Assembly: GCF_031457955.1 (NCBI RefSeq)
Contig: NZ_JAVDXN010000001.1
Coordinates: 434,001-498,000, forward strand
Length of the DNA: 64,000 nt
Direction of reading: 5' to 3'
Source of the DNA: Mixta sp031457955
Lineage (GTDB): Bacteria > Pseudomonadota > Gammaproteobacteria > Enterobacterales > Enterobacteriaceae
Made by a program: the position numbers and the translations under genes. Below the pieces are notes generated by a model. That model was not told the DNA's origin and made no database searches. It worked only from the letters and a program-made list of their open reading frames with translations. Positions 24,593 to 32,597 of the stretch are shown here, piece by piece; within the stretch, counting starts at the first letter, position 1, and every line of letters starts with the position of its first letter.

Positions 24593-25180
24593 GTGACTGT
24601 GGGACGTCGTGCTGCAATGATGGAAGAGAACAGAAATAAGCTTATTGCCGCAGCGCGCAAAGCGTTTGCGGAGAAGGGGTTTGCCGCCGCATCAATGGAT
24701 GAGCTGACGGCAAGCGTGGGGCTGACCCGTGGCGCGCTGTATCATAATTTCGGCGACAAGCGCGGGCTGCTGGCGGCGGTAGTGGCGCAGCTGGACAGTG
24801 ACATGGCGCTGCGGGCAAAAGCGATCGCCAGCAATGTCGAAGCGGGCTGGGATCGTTTGCTGGCCGAGGGCGTAGCCTATATCAAGATGGCGCTTGATGC
24901 TGAGGTGCAGCGTATCGTACTGCTGGATGGCCCCGCTTTTCTCGGTGAGCCCTCAGGCTGGCCGAGTCAGAATGCTTGCTTTGAGGCGACCCGCAGCGCG
25001 GTGGCGGAGCTGATTGAACATGGCGTGTTAAAGCCGGTTGATGTCGATGCGGCGGCCCGGCTGCTTAACGGCGCGGCGCTGAATGCTGCGTTGTGGGTTG
25101 CCGCCGCGCAGCAGCCGGAGCAACAGCTGCCAAAAGCGATCGAGGTGTTTGTTCTGATGGCACAAGGGCTGCGCCTGTAA
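24593..25180 (+). CDS. TetR-family repressor
   Basis: A 195-residue regulator from GTG 24593. The HTH is FAAASMDELTASVGLTRGAL followed by YHNFGDKRGLL. The C-terminal ligand domain resembles the TetR_C group with EVQRIVLLDGPAFLG. It probably represses itself and the divergent ridA-like gene through the three ATAC-N5-GTATG sites. The ligand is unknown. Confidence 0.9.
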   Translation: MTVGRRAAMMEENRNKLIAAARKAFAEKGFAAASMDELTASVGLTRGALYHNFGDKRGLLAAVVAQLDSDMALRAKAIASNVEAGWDRLLAEGVAYIKMALDAEVQRIVLLDGPAFLGEPSGWPSQNACFEATRSAVAELIEHGVLKPVDVDAAARLLNGAALNAALWVAAAQQPEQQLPKAIEVFVLMAQGLRL

Positions 25181-25208
25181 CCTTTACCGCAGGTGTCCGG
25201 GTACCTAA
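25178..25208. repeat. Left copy of a 31-bp imperfect direct repeat bounding an insert
   Basis: This segment (with CTTTACCGCAGGTG and CGGGTAC) recurs at 28751-28781 with 27 of 31 positions identical by my alignment. It begins at the stop codon of the TetR gene. The other copy ends at the stop of umuC. The 3.5 kb between is compositionally different from its surroundings. Confidence 0.7.
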
Positions 25209-25270
25209 ATGCGATCTCTTTAAAAAAAGCTGTGCTGGATTTTAGATTTACACGCCAGGGAAGTGCATTT

Positions 25271-25317
25271 TATACCTTTTCAAGTATAGTTATTGCACCC
25301 ATACCAGAAAAGGTATA
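25271..25317. promoter_or_regulatory. Toxin-antitoxin operator, 11-bp inverted arms
   Basis: TATACCTTTTC and GAAAAGGTATA are perfect inverted arms separated by 25 bp, ending 4 nt before the toxin-like gene start. The spacing suits two antitoxin dimers flanking the promoter. Confidence 0.7.
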
Positions 25318-25321
25318 AGCA

Positions 25322-25702
25322 ATGAGCGCGCAGGGTGAGAAGCCACTAATCTGGCTTGGCAGCAGTAAGAAAGATTTATCGGCTTTACCCAAAGAAGTGC
25401 AGCGTTTCTTTGGTTTTGCGCTGGACTTTGCCCAGCGCGGTGAAAAGCATGACGATGTTAAGGCTCTGAAAGGCTTTGGCGGTGCTGGCGTTCTGGAAGT
25501 CGTAGAGAACGATATTGGCGGAACCTATCGTGCTGTATATACCGTTAAGTTTGAAGAGGCTGTGTTTGTGCTTCATGCCTTCCAGAAAAAAAGTAAGCAG
25601 GGAATTGCTACGCCAAAAGAAGACATGGAAATCATCAGAAACCGGCTTAAAGTGGCTGCGGTTGTAGCCCAGGAGATAAAGAATGGTAAACAAAATCCTT
25701 GA
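25322..25702 (+). CDS. RelE/HigB-type toxin (phage Gp49-like)
   Basis: A 126-residue basic protein. The core LPKEVQRFFGFALDFAQRGE, LKGFGGAGVLEVVEND and YRAVYTVKFEEAVFVLHAFQ with KKSKQGI fits the Gp49/HigB-like RelE superfamily, mRNA interferases that act at the ribosome. AAGG precedes the ATG at 8 nt. It overlaps the downstream HTH antitoxin gene by 20 nt, in the toxin-first order typical of HigBA. Confidence 0.88.
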   Translation: MSAQGEKPLIWLGSSKKDLSALPKEVQRFFGFALDFAQRGEKHDDVKALKGFGGAGVLEVVENDIGGTYRAVYTVKFEEAVFVLHAFQKKSKQGIATPKEDMEIIRNRLKVAAVVAQEIKNGKQNP

Positions 25703-26021
25703 TGGCGTCACTGTCGAAATGGGATCTGGCAACGTTTACACAGATCTTGGCTTTCATGACGCTGAAAAGCAAAAAGTAAAATCAGGCCTGGCAATTGAGA
25801 TTATCAAAAATATTCGTCGGCTGGAGCTGTCTCAGACCGCTGCAGGGGAACGCATGGGTATCAGCCAGGCGAAAGTTTCTAACTTGTTTCGTGGGGATTT
25901 TACGAACTTATCTGAGCGTAAGCTGATGGAATGCCTGAATCGTTTAGGGTGCGATATTGAGATTGTAATTAAACCCTCTGCATCGCATACCGGACACCTG
26001 AAGCTTGCACAAAGCAGTTGA
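25683..26021 (+). CDS. HigA-type antitoxin with XRE helix-turn-helix
   Basis: A 112-residue protein. Residues about 38-90 form an HTH (ELSQTAAGERMGISQAKVSN, then LFRGDFTNLSERKLMECL) with a C-terminal strand DIEIVIKP typical of HigA antitoxins. It should neutralise the upstream toxin and repress the shared promoter at the inverted repeat. The last codons overlap, on the opposite strand, the end of a hypothetical minus-strand frame. Confidence 0.88.
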   Translation: MVNKILDGVTVEMGSGNVYTDLGFHDAEKQKVKSGLAIEIIKNIRRLELSQTAAGERMGISQAKVSNLFRGDFTNLSERKLMECLNRLGCDIEIVIKPSASHTGHLKLAQSS

Positions 26022-26213
26022 TATTACGTGGATACGCCGAATATCGCCCTGGGGACGTTCATAGACACGGGCATGAAAGTAAATCACTACGCTGGCATCA
26101 CGAACCGCCGTCATAAATTCAAATAAATACCGTGCGCACATCCGCACGGCTTTCTCCCCCGGCTCGTTCATCTCATTCGCCACTGCGGTGCACGTGGCAA
26201 AAGCAATATCCAT
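25944..26213 (-). CDS. Hypothetical protein, possibly a truncated mobile-element gene
   Basis: An 89-residue frame from ATG 26213. The first two thirds (IAFATCTAVANEMNEPGEKA, then VRMCARYLFEFMTAVRDASV) have plausible codon use, with a well-formed helix-rich sequence. The last 26 codons overlap the antitoxin gene on the other strand and look like read-through. I do not recognise the family. It may be a gene whose true 3' end was lost when the toxin-antitoxin pair arrived. Confidence 0.35.
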   Translation of the reverse strand: MDIAFATCTAVANEMNEPGEKAVRMCARYLFEFMTAVRDASVVIYFHARVYERPQGDIRRIHVISTALCKLQVSGMRCRGFNYNLNIAP

Positions 26214-26418
26214 TATGACGTCCGGCAACACGCGCTGGATATTCGGTTACGGTTTTTTGCTAACAGACCAGAACCCAATAAGATGCATAGCGGACGAGGC
26301 TGGAGCAACCGTCAACCGGCGCGGGATCCATTGCTTTAAAGGAAAAATGATTAAATAAACAGGCAGTTTTAAAGCTGTTCTGCATTCTGCATCGAAATGA
26401 TCTCTGAAGGAGAAGGAC

Positions 26419-27069
26419 GTGAACGAACCTGTAACACCACCGCTGATAAAGCAGCTGGTCGCAGCGATTGTGATTGCAGCTGGAGCGTATAACCTGCTGC
26501 ATTATATGGCATCTTTTGTAATATCGAATGGATACTGGAATCACAGCCTGTTTTTGCAACATAGTGCGATTTTGTTTCTGCTGGCGATCGTCATGCCTGT
26601 TTATCTGCGATTTGTGGGACCATTGCCGCTGGGCAAGATTAAACAGTGTGGCGCACGCTGGCACGCCCTGGCTATTGCGGCTTTGTACATAGCAGAATGG
26701 TTATTTGAGAAAGTAACTAATGTCCCACAGGAAACGTTCATGATAACGATTTTTGCTAAGCCGGCCCTGGGGATTTTCTCAACCTGTCTGATTATCTTTC
26801 TGATTGCGCCGATCAATGAAGAAATCATGTTTCGCGGCCTGATCCTGAACGTTTTTACGCAGAGAGGTCGCAGGGTTTTCTGGATGGGTGCGCTTGTATC
26901 TTCAACCCTGTTTATGCTGATGCACAGTCAGTACCAGCAGATTAGTACGCTGGTTGAGATGTTTATTGTCGGTATGATCTTTTGCAGCGCACGTTGGTAC
27001 AGTGGCGGTCTGCTACTGCCGATCCTGCTGCATATTCAGGCCGCAGTAATCGCGGTAATTCTGGGATAA
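26419..27069 (+). CDS. CPBP-family intramembrane metalloprotease
   Basis: A 216-residue membrane protein from GTG 26419, preceded by GAAGGAGAAGGAC. It has about six hydrophobic segments. The CPBP (Abi/CAAX) signature is present: EEIMFRG supplies Glu-Glu and Arg, and LMHSQYQ and LLHIQA supply His residues. Bacterial members act in bacteriocin self-immunity, phage exclusion or regulated proteolysis. No bacteriocin gene is visible beside it, so its role is unassigned. Confidence 0.88.
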   Translation: MNEPVTPPLIKQLVAAIVIAAGAYNLLHYMASFVISNGYWNHSLFLQHSAILFLLAIVMPVYLRFVGPLPLGKIKQCGARWHALAIAALYIAEWLFEKVTNVPQETFMITIFAKPALGIFSTCLIIFLIAPINEEIMFRGLILNVFTQRGRRVFWMGALVSSTLFMLMHSQYQQISTLVEMFIVGMIFCSARWYSGGLLLPILLHIQAAVIAVILG

Positions 27070-27132
27070 GAGCAGGCGGCATAAGCCATGGAAGGCTAGA
27101 ATTGAAAACAATAAGCTGATACAAGGAAAAAA

Positions 27133-27222
27133 ATGGCATTTCAGAGTCCGGCGCAGAAGTATGAGGAGAAACAGCTAAACTTGGGAGATATGCAGCGCAT
27201 CGATACAGAGTTATGTCTATAA
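27133..27222 (+). pseudogene. Possible UmuD-like N-terminal remnant
   Basis: A 29-codon frame begins MAFQSPAQKYEEKQLNL with AAGGAAAA upstream. The FQSPAxxYxEKxLxL string resembles the segment around the UmuD cleavage site (GFPSPAxDYxExRLxL). The rest diverges and stops early. It may be a decayed umuD or phage S24 gene. Weak evidence. Confidence 0.25.
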
Positions 27223-27295
27223 GCGGCTTAATGAACTGCAATAGCACGCTCCCTTATATTTTAATACTAGTAAGCAGTTTAATTAACAGCATTTA

Positions 27296-27856
27296 TTATT
27301 GCTCAGTTATTATTATATACTCACGACGTATGTAACATGTGCTATTATCTGGAAGATCTTTATTTAAAAAGGTTCCAGCGCCAATAGTAACGTTATTACC
27401 TATTGTCATGTTTAATCCTATCAGGCAACAATGGGCACCAATAGTTACGTTATCACCAATATCAATGAAGCCAGTTTTATCAATTTTAGCTCCTATTGTA
27501 GTATTTTGATGGATGTGAAAATTTCGACCAATCCGACACAAGCGACTGATTACAATCCCATTTTGATGTGAAATTTTCATTCCGGGTCCGATTATTGCGC
27601 CTAACTGTATTTCAACGTTATATTTTCTTGAAATGCGGCGGTTATACCAATGTGCAAATTTTATTTCCCTTTTCCCTCCGGAAGTAAAAAAATATGACGC
27701 CAATCTCCATCCAAACAAATAGCGTTTTCGCGGAACGGTAATTAGCCGACGGATTACACGATTCCAGGAGAAGGTTGTATGCAACCCAATCAGTTCTTCG
27801 TGAACACAGCTTTTAAAGAATTCATAATTATTTTCACGGGAAAGTTCGTAGTTCAC
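27296..27856 (-). CDS. Hexapeptide-repeat O-acetyltransferase (serine acetyltransferase-like)
   Basis: A 186-residue protein from GTG 27856 (AAAGG 6 nt upstream). The C-terminal half is a left-handed beta-helix with repeated [IV]G-x4 units (IQLGAIIGPGMKIS, NTTIGAKID, GDNVTIGAHC, GNNVTIGAGTF). The catalytic-type His is in KISHQNGIV. Such acetyltransferases modify serine, sugars of surface polysaccharides or antibiotics. The gene is distinctly AT-rich compared with flanking DNA, pointing to transfer. The substrate is most likely a surface sugar, by inference. Confidence 0.85.
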   Translation of the reverse strand: MNYELSRENNYEFFKSCVHEELIGLHTTFSWNRVIRRLITVPRKRYLFGWRLASYFFTSGGKREIKFAHWYNRRISRKYNVEIQLGAIIGPGMKISHQNGIVISRLCRIGRNFHIHQNTTIGAKIDKTGFIDIGDNVTIGAHCCLIGLNMTIGNNVTIGAGTFLNKDLPDNSTCYIRREYIIITEQ

Positions 27857-28386
27857 TTTTAACCTTTAAGTTTTTAAAACCCTTTCATGTTATGATGATA
27901 TATTAATTGTTCTTTTTTATCTACCTTTATTTATTGATATTAAATTATTTTTATGAGAACGCTAAAGTTTCAATCTTTATTGCAAGAGGCGTTTTTGCTT
28001 ATTCAATCAGGCTATTTCATAACTTGCGGAGCTATCATTAGTTAATTAAATATCTTGTGTGGCTCCATGTATTCTGCTTTGACGATTAACTAAAGGGCAG
28101 TAAATAAAAACCCATGTATTCTCTCATATTCAGGTTGGCTTAGCTAATTCGGCGGTGCCAGAGATGCAATTAGTGAAAAATATTATCTAACAACCGTGGG
28201 AGCCTCACGTTGCAAGCTGCATACAAATGACTAGCCGCGTATTGCTCGTCAGTCGCGCAGAATTCTCTAGGGCAATGCAGAGAAATACATCCCGAACATA
28301 GCTGCTAATGGATTTTGAATTACATAAAATCAAACAGTTGTGCCAAAATATTTATGCTCAGCAACTTACATATCAGGATATAAATC
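27857..28386. other. AT-rich intergenic region, no gene supported
   Basis: 530 bp with scattered stops in all frames and no recognisable RNA or repeat. It lies inside the repeat-bounded insert, between the acetyltransferase and the UmuD-like remnant, and could hold promoters for both. Confidence 0.4.
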
Positions 28387-28563
28387 ATGGTATTTCAATT
28401 CCCGGCAGCAGGCTACACAGAGCAGCGTCTGAGCTTTGGCGAACTTGTTAACCTTTCATCTCATTCTACCTATCTACTACGCATCGCCAGCGATTATCTT
28501 GACATTGGTCTCCTCAAAGATTCAATTCTGACCATCGATCGCAGCCTTATACCAAGGCATTGA
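28387..28563 (+). pseudogene. Truncated UmuD-like S24 protein
   Basis: A 58-residue frame (ATG with AGGA upstream) reads FPAAGYTEQRLSFGELV, then STYLLRIASDYLDIGLLKDS and ILTIDRSLIPRH before TGA. This lines up with UmuD from the cleavage region through the loop that normally holds the nucleophile: SATYFVRVSGDSMIEGGI matches STYLLRIASDYLDIGLL, with GDSM replaced by SDYL. So the catalytic Ser is lost and the C-terminal half including the Lys is missing. A relic of a umuD copy close to the orphan umuC. Confidence 0.6.
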
Positions 28564-28750
28564 CCTGCTCCCCATTGGTTGGCAAACTCTAATGAGTGGT
28601 CATGGCTCAATGCAGCTTGAATCACTCCTCAGGCTTTATGCTCAGCTTTTTCAGCACCTGTTCAACTTTTTTTCGCATTCTGTTCTAAAACGGCTTTCTC
28701 ATCTCATCAGGCGTAAGCGGTACCTGCCTGATAGAGGTTTTGCTTTCCAG

Positions 28751-28781
28751 TAATCTTTACCGCAGGTGAACGGGTACTTAT
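28751..28781. repeat. Right copy of the 31-bp imperfect direct repeat
   Basis: Partner of 25178-25208, in the same orientation. It overlaps the stop codon of umuC by 4 nt. See the left copy for the comparison. Confidence 0.7.
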
Positions 28782-30040
28782 TTAACCACGGGCAGATCCG
28801 CGTAGCGCGTGGTGTAGGCCGGTGACAGCATTTCACGCTTCATCGCCCAGGTTTTCTGAATCCCCTGACCGGCAAACCAGATTTTTCCTTTCCCGGATGC
28901 GTTGATGCCATCGATCGCCGCCATCAGCGCAGCGCTGTTGGCCTGTGGCGCATTATCACCAAACAGGTTCAGCTGCGCTGTGCTGCTGCTGAAGAAATCA
29001 GCCAGCATCACACCGGCTTTAATGTAGCGGTGGCCGGGTACCCAGATGCGATCCAGTAATTCGGTGGCTGCACGAATAATGTCACGCGTGTCGCAGGAAG
29101 GGATCATCAGTTTCATCGAGGCCTGGTTGGCGTAATACACGGCATTGTTCGCATAAGGGGTGGTACGCACAAAGACGCTGACAAAAGCGCAAAACTGGCG
29201 CTCACTACGCAGCTTTTCCGCCGCGCGCTCAGCGTAAGCGCAAACGGCTTCATGCATATCGGCATAGTCGGTAATACGATGTCCAAACGAACGGCTGCAC
29301 ACGATCTGCTGTTTCACCGGAGCAAATTCTTCAAAACCCAGGCATGACTCGCCGCGCAGTTCGCGCAGCGTCCTTTCCATGACTACGCTGAAATGTTTTT
29401 TAATTACCCACGGTGCGCTATCAGCCAGCTCCAGCGCGCTGTTAATGCCCATTGCGTTCAGCTTTTTGCTGATGCGTTTGCCGATGCCCCAGACTTCGCT
29501 TACGGGAACCAGCGCTAACAGTTTTCGCTGACGAACAACGTCAGATAAATCCACCACGCCGCCGGTTGCCGGCCATCTTTTAGCCGCGTAGTTGGCTAAT
29601 TTAGCTAACGTTTTGGTTGGCGCAATGCCAATGCCAATGGTGAGCCTGGTATTTTTCCATACCTGATTGCGCATCTCATGGCCAAACGCAGCCAGCGAGA
29701 TGCTGCGACCGATGCCGGACAGATCGATAAAGGCTTCATCAATTGAGTAAATCTCAATGGCAGGGGCCATATCCGTCAGCGTTTGCATGACGCGGGCGCT
29801 CATATCCGCATAAAGGGGATAGTTCGAGCTGAATACATGTAACTCAGCGGGGAAAGTCCTCTGGTTTAATTTAAAGAACGGCTCCCCCATGGCAATGCCG
29901 AGCGCCCTGGCCTCTGCGGATCGGGAAATCACACAGCCGTCATTGTTAGAAACCACCACTACGGCTTTACCCTGTAGATCTGGCCGGAAAACCGTTTCGC
30001 ACGATGTATAGAAGCTGTTGACGTCAGCCAAAGCAAACAT
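28778..30040 (-). CDS. umuC: DNA polymerase V catalytic subunit UmuC
   Basis: A 420-residue Y-family polymerase. It has the metal-binding Asp in MFALADVNSFYTSCE, the steric gate region, and the catalytic SIDEAF (YSIDEAFIDL). The thumb/little finger follows, and a beta-clamp-binding motif is visible as QLNLFGD. The start at 30040 aligns with E. coli UmuC; an ATG two codons earlier (30046) is equally possible. Longer frames would cross the LexA box. No umuD lies directly upstream; intact umuD is 16 kb away, so the two must work in trans. Confidence 0.96.
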   Translation of the reverse strand: MFALADVNSFYTSCETVFRPDLQGKAVVVVSNNDGCVISRSAEARALGIAMGEPFFKLNQRTFPAELHVFSSNYPLYADMSARVMQTLTDMAPAIEIYSIDEAFIDLSGIGRSISLAAFGHEMRNQVWKNTRLTIGIGIAPTKTLAKLANYAAKRWPATGGVVDLSDVVRQRKLLALVPVSEVWGIGKRISKKLNAMGINSALELADSAPWVIKKHFSVVMERTLRELRGESCLGFEEFAPVKQQIVCSRSFGHRITDYADMHEAVCAYAERAAEKLRSERQFCAFVSVFVRTTPYANNAVYYANQASMKLMIPSCDTRDIIRAATELLDRIWVPGHRYIKAGVMLADFFSSSTAQLNLFGDNAPQANSAALMAAIDGINASGKGKIWFAGQGIQKTWAMKREMLSPAYTTRYADLPVVK

Positions 30041-30087
30041 GGTCATTGATGTGGCTTGCCTGGAAACATGATAGCAGTCCCTTTTGC

Positions 30088-30103
30088 CTGTTTTTATATA
30101 CAG
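30088..30103 (-). promoter_or_regulatory. LexA (SOS) box of umuC
   Basis: CTGTTTTTATATACAG fits CTG-N10-CAG and lies about 45 bp before the umuC start, so umuC has independent SOS control. Confidence 0.92.
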
Positions 30104-30328
30104 TATTTGCTGTGGGGCGGGGCAAAGCAAGTTTCTTGTGCGTTATTGTTAGTCAAAGAGCAATAATCTCCCTTCAAAGAAGGGGCTGGCAATGGTTATA
30201 AACCTTTGGCGCTTGAGCGGAAAAGGTGGTAAAGCTTTATTCGTGCTTCACTATTGCTATCAGCCAGCGCCCTGTTAATAGGTTAAGGCCTGTAACGCAG
30301 AATGGTCGGTCTTAAGGGAATTAACATA

Positions 30329-30937
30329 ATGGTGTTTGGATTTGTGACAAAGAAAGCCCTTATTCGCTGGGAAAACAGGCCTTGTTACCTGCAAAATTTC
30401 CAGTTCTATGAGCGACATAGCGCTGTTATAAAAACGACTTCTCCTGAAAAAATATTACCGATAATAGCGGATTATGATATCCAACAGGATAGCGTTATTA
30501 AAACGCTGATGGCAGTGCGGCAACTGCCGCAAAAATTAGGTCGTGCTGGATCGAAAAGCATTATTAATACGTTTGGGTTGCACAGTTTTACCTTATTGAA
30601 AAAATCAGCCACTGAACTTTGTTACGGCCTAAGAGGCGCATTCTGGCGTGCTGACTTTGGCCTTGAGGCGGTGCCGGATCTCGATTCATACTGTGCAGCG
30701 CTCCTGCCGGGTAGAGCGAAGCTGTTGTTGCGCTATCAGGTACAGCCTCTCGCGCCTGATAAACATCTGCTCTGTACAGAAACCTTCATATGTTGCTCTG
30801 ACAGAGCAACAGAAATAAAGATGGCTGCCTACTGGCTGGCGATCAGAGTGGGCAGTGGCTGGATTAGGAAGAGGACATTGCAAACAGTCAAACTTAAGCT
30901 TGAGAATGCAGATCCTCACGAAACCGCAGCGCATTGA
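30329..30937 (+). CDS. Hypothetical protein, SRPBCC-like
   Basis: A 202-residue protein from ATG 30329 (AAGGGAA upstream; an earlier ATG at 30302 has no site). The layout SPEKILPIIADYDIQQDSVI at the start, a central LCYGLRGAFWRAD and the tail AYWLAIRVGSGWIRKR, with alternating beta strands and a final helix, resembles SRPBCC/START-like lipid-binding folds. I do not recognise a named family. Its 3' end overlaps the convergent LysR gene by 44 nt. Confidence 0.6.
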   Translation: MVFGFVTKKALIRWENRPCYLQNFQFYERHSAVIKTTSPEKILPIIADYDIQQDSVIKTLMAVRQLPQKLGRAGSKSIINTFGLHSFTLLKKSATELCYGLRGAFWRADFGLEAVPDLDSYCAALLPGRAKLLLRYQVQPLAPDKHLLCTETFICCSDRATEIKMAAYWLAIRVGSGWIRKRTLQTVKLKLENADPHETAAH

Positions 30938-31805
30938 TAACCTCAGCCAGAGCCGGAGCCATCTGGCGGCGGCTGGCGTAGTAAAGGTGATAGCCCGGGA
31001 AACGCGGCCACCACTCTTCCAGAACCGGGATCAGCGCTCCCGATGCCAGGTGGTCGCGCGCCAGCTCGAGCGGAATATAGGCGAACCCCAAACCATCCAG
31101 CGCCGCCTGCAGCATCAGATAAGTATTATTGAGAATGGTCTGCCCCTGCACGCGTACCGACAAGGTTTTCCCGGCTTTCTCAAACTCCCAGGCGTAAAGC
31201 CCGCCGTGCGTCGGCAGCCGCAGATTGATGCATTGGTGCGTCGTTAAATCGCCAGGTATTTCGGGCAGCGCTTTTTCACGCAGATAGTCCGGCGAGCCGA
31301 CCACGGCCATGTGAAAGTCAGGGCCGATCCTGACGGCAATCATGTCTTTATCAACAATATTTCCTGTGCGCACACCGGCATCAAACTGCTGCGCCACGAT
31401 GTCTGTCAGCCCATAGTCAACGCTCAGCTCGATCTGGATTTCCGGGTACTGTTTTAGCAGCGCCTGTAGCCGCGGCCAGAGCACAGAGACGATGGCATGA
31501 TCGTGTGCGGTAATACGCACGGTGCCTGCGGGTTTATCGCTCAGCGCGCGCAGGGAGGCCAGTTCACTGTCCAGTTCATTTAACATCGGCTGTAGGGTGT
31601 GATACAGACGCCTGCCCGCCTCTGTAAGAGAAACGCTACGCGTTGTGCGCGTCAACAACCTGACGCCAAGCCGGGCTTCCAGTGCGGTGATAGCGTGGCT
31701 CAATCCTGAACGGGACATGCCGAGCTGAGCAGCCGCGCGGGTAAAATTTTTCTCCTGCGCCACAAGCTGAAAAGCGCGTAGGTCATTCAAATTTTCATGC
31801 GTCAT
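30894..31805 (-). CDS. LysR-family regulator
   Basis: A 303-residue regulator from ATG 31805 (CAGG 7 nt upstream). The winged HTH reads FQLVAQEKNFTRAAAQLGMS with RSGLSHAITALEARLGVRLL, and the substrate domain starts near GTVRITAHDHAIVSVLWP. It belongs to the CrgA/DmlR-like clade by its TTRSVSLTEAG linker. It is divergent from the secreted cupin gene at 31945, a likely target. Confidence 0.92.
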   Translation of the reverse strand: MTHENLNDLRAFQLVAQEKNFTRAAAQLGMSRSGLSHAITALEARLGVRLLTRTTRSVSLTEAGRRLYHTLQPMLNELDSELASLRALSDKPAGTVRITAHDHAIVSVLWPRLQALLKQYPEIQIELSVDYGLTDIVAQQFDAGVRTGNIVDKDMIAVRIGPDFHMAVVGSPDYLREKALPEIPGDLTTHQCINLRLPTHGGLYAWEFEKAGKTLSVRVQGQTILNNTYLMLQAALDGLGFAYIPLELARDHLASGALIPVLEEWWPRFPGYHLYYASRRQMAPALAEVINALRFREDLHSQA

Positions 31806-31944
31806 TGTTGCACCTGTTGCACATACCCATTCTGATTTGTCTATCTTATCAACTAATCTGCTGGCGCTTAAACTAAACCCGCTATCAATTTTCCAGGGGC
31901 TGTTGACCTGGGGGCATTTTCTTACTCTGATAAACGGAGCCTGT

Positions 31945-32427
31945 ATGAAGACAATGACCGTTGCTGCTCTGTCCCTGACGCTTGCCGTATCAGTTGTTAA
32001 CGCAAAGGAGAACGATTCCATGATTACCGTAATGCAAAGTGGTGCAAAACCGTCCGTCACCGGCTCATCAGACTATTTTACCGGCACGGTGCGTATTGAT
32101 TCCCCGTTTCAGGGAAGTGAACCTGCACGCGTGGGCGGCGCTACCGTGACATTTGAGCCCGCAGCCCGAACCGCCTGGCATACGCATCCGCTTGGTCAGA
32201 CATTGATTGTCACCGCAGGCCTGGGACTGGTGCAGGAGTGGGGCGGGCCCGCGCGTGAAATCCGACCCGGAGATATTGTCTGGATACCGGCTGGCGTTAA
32301 GCACTGGCACGGCGCAACGCCGAAAAACAGCATGTCGCATATCGCGATTGCCGAGGCGCAGGAGGGCAAGGTGGTTGACTGGCTGGAAAAGGTCAGCGAC
32401 GAGCAATATGCGCCTGAGGAAAAATAA
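31945..32427 (+). CDS. Periplasmic cupin protein
   Basis: A 160-residue protein from ATG 31945 (CGGAG 5 nt upstream). An N-terminal signal peptide (LSLTLAVSVVNAKE) is followed by a single cupin. Metal ligands sit in WHTHPLGQTLIV and VKHWHGATP, with the second strand motif RPGDIVWIPAG. This matches the quercetinase/hydroxynitrile-lyase-like cupin group often found beside LysR genes. Substrate unknown; the export signal is unusual for the group. Confidence 0.85.
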   Translation: MKTMTVAALSLTLAVSVVNAKENDSMITVMQSGAKPSVTGSSDYFTGTVRIDSPFQGSEPARVGGATVTFEPAARTAWHTHPLGQTLIVTAGLGLVQEWGGPAREIRPGDIVWIPAGVKHWHGATPKNSMSHIAIAEAQEGKVVDWLEKVSDEQYAPEEK

Positions 32428-32431
32428 TCAG

Positions 32432-32568
32432 CCTTGCCGGTCAGGTCCGTTCGCTGACCGGCAAACAACGCAGGCGGTGCTGAACGTATAATCGCTGTTC
32501 TTCAGACAGCGGTGTCAGGTTGATTTTCAGGAATGCGTTCACGTTATTTTTACGATAACCGATTCATC
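32432..32568 (-). pseudogene. Partial decayed copy of the isochorismatase gene 3' end
   Basis: Two blocks match the isochorismatase locus at 36076-36440. 32436-32475 matches 36080-36120, sharing CCGTTCGCTGACCGGCAAAC. 32490-32568 matches 36370-36440, sharing TTTTCAGGAATG and TTTTTACGATAACCG. About 220 bp present in the intact gene are deleted between the blocks. This is a scar of duplication followed by deletion. Confidence 0.75.
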
Positions 32569-32597
32569 ATGATGTAATCACAGATTTATGCGTTTAG

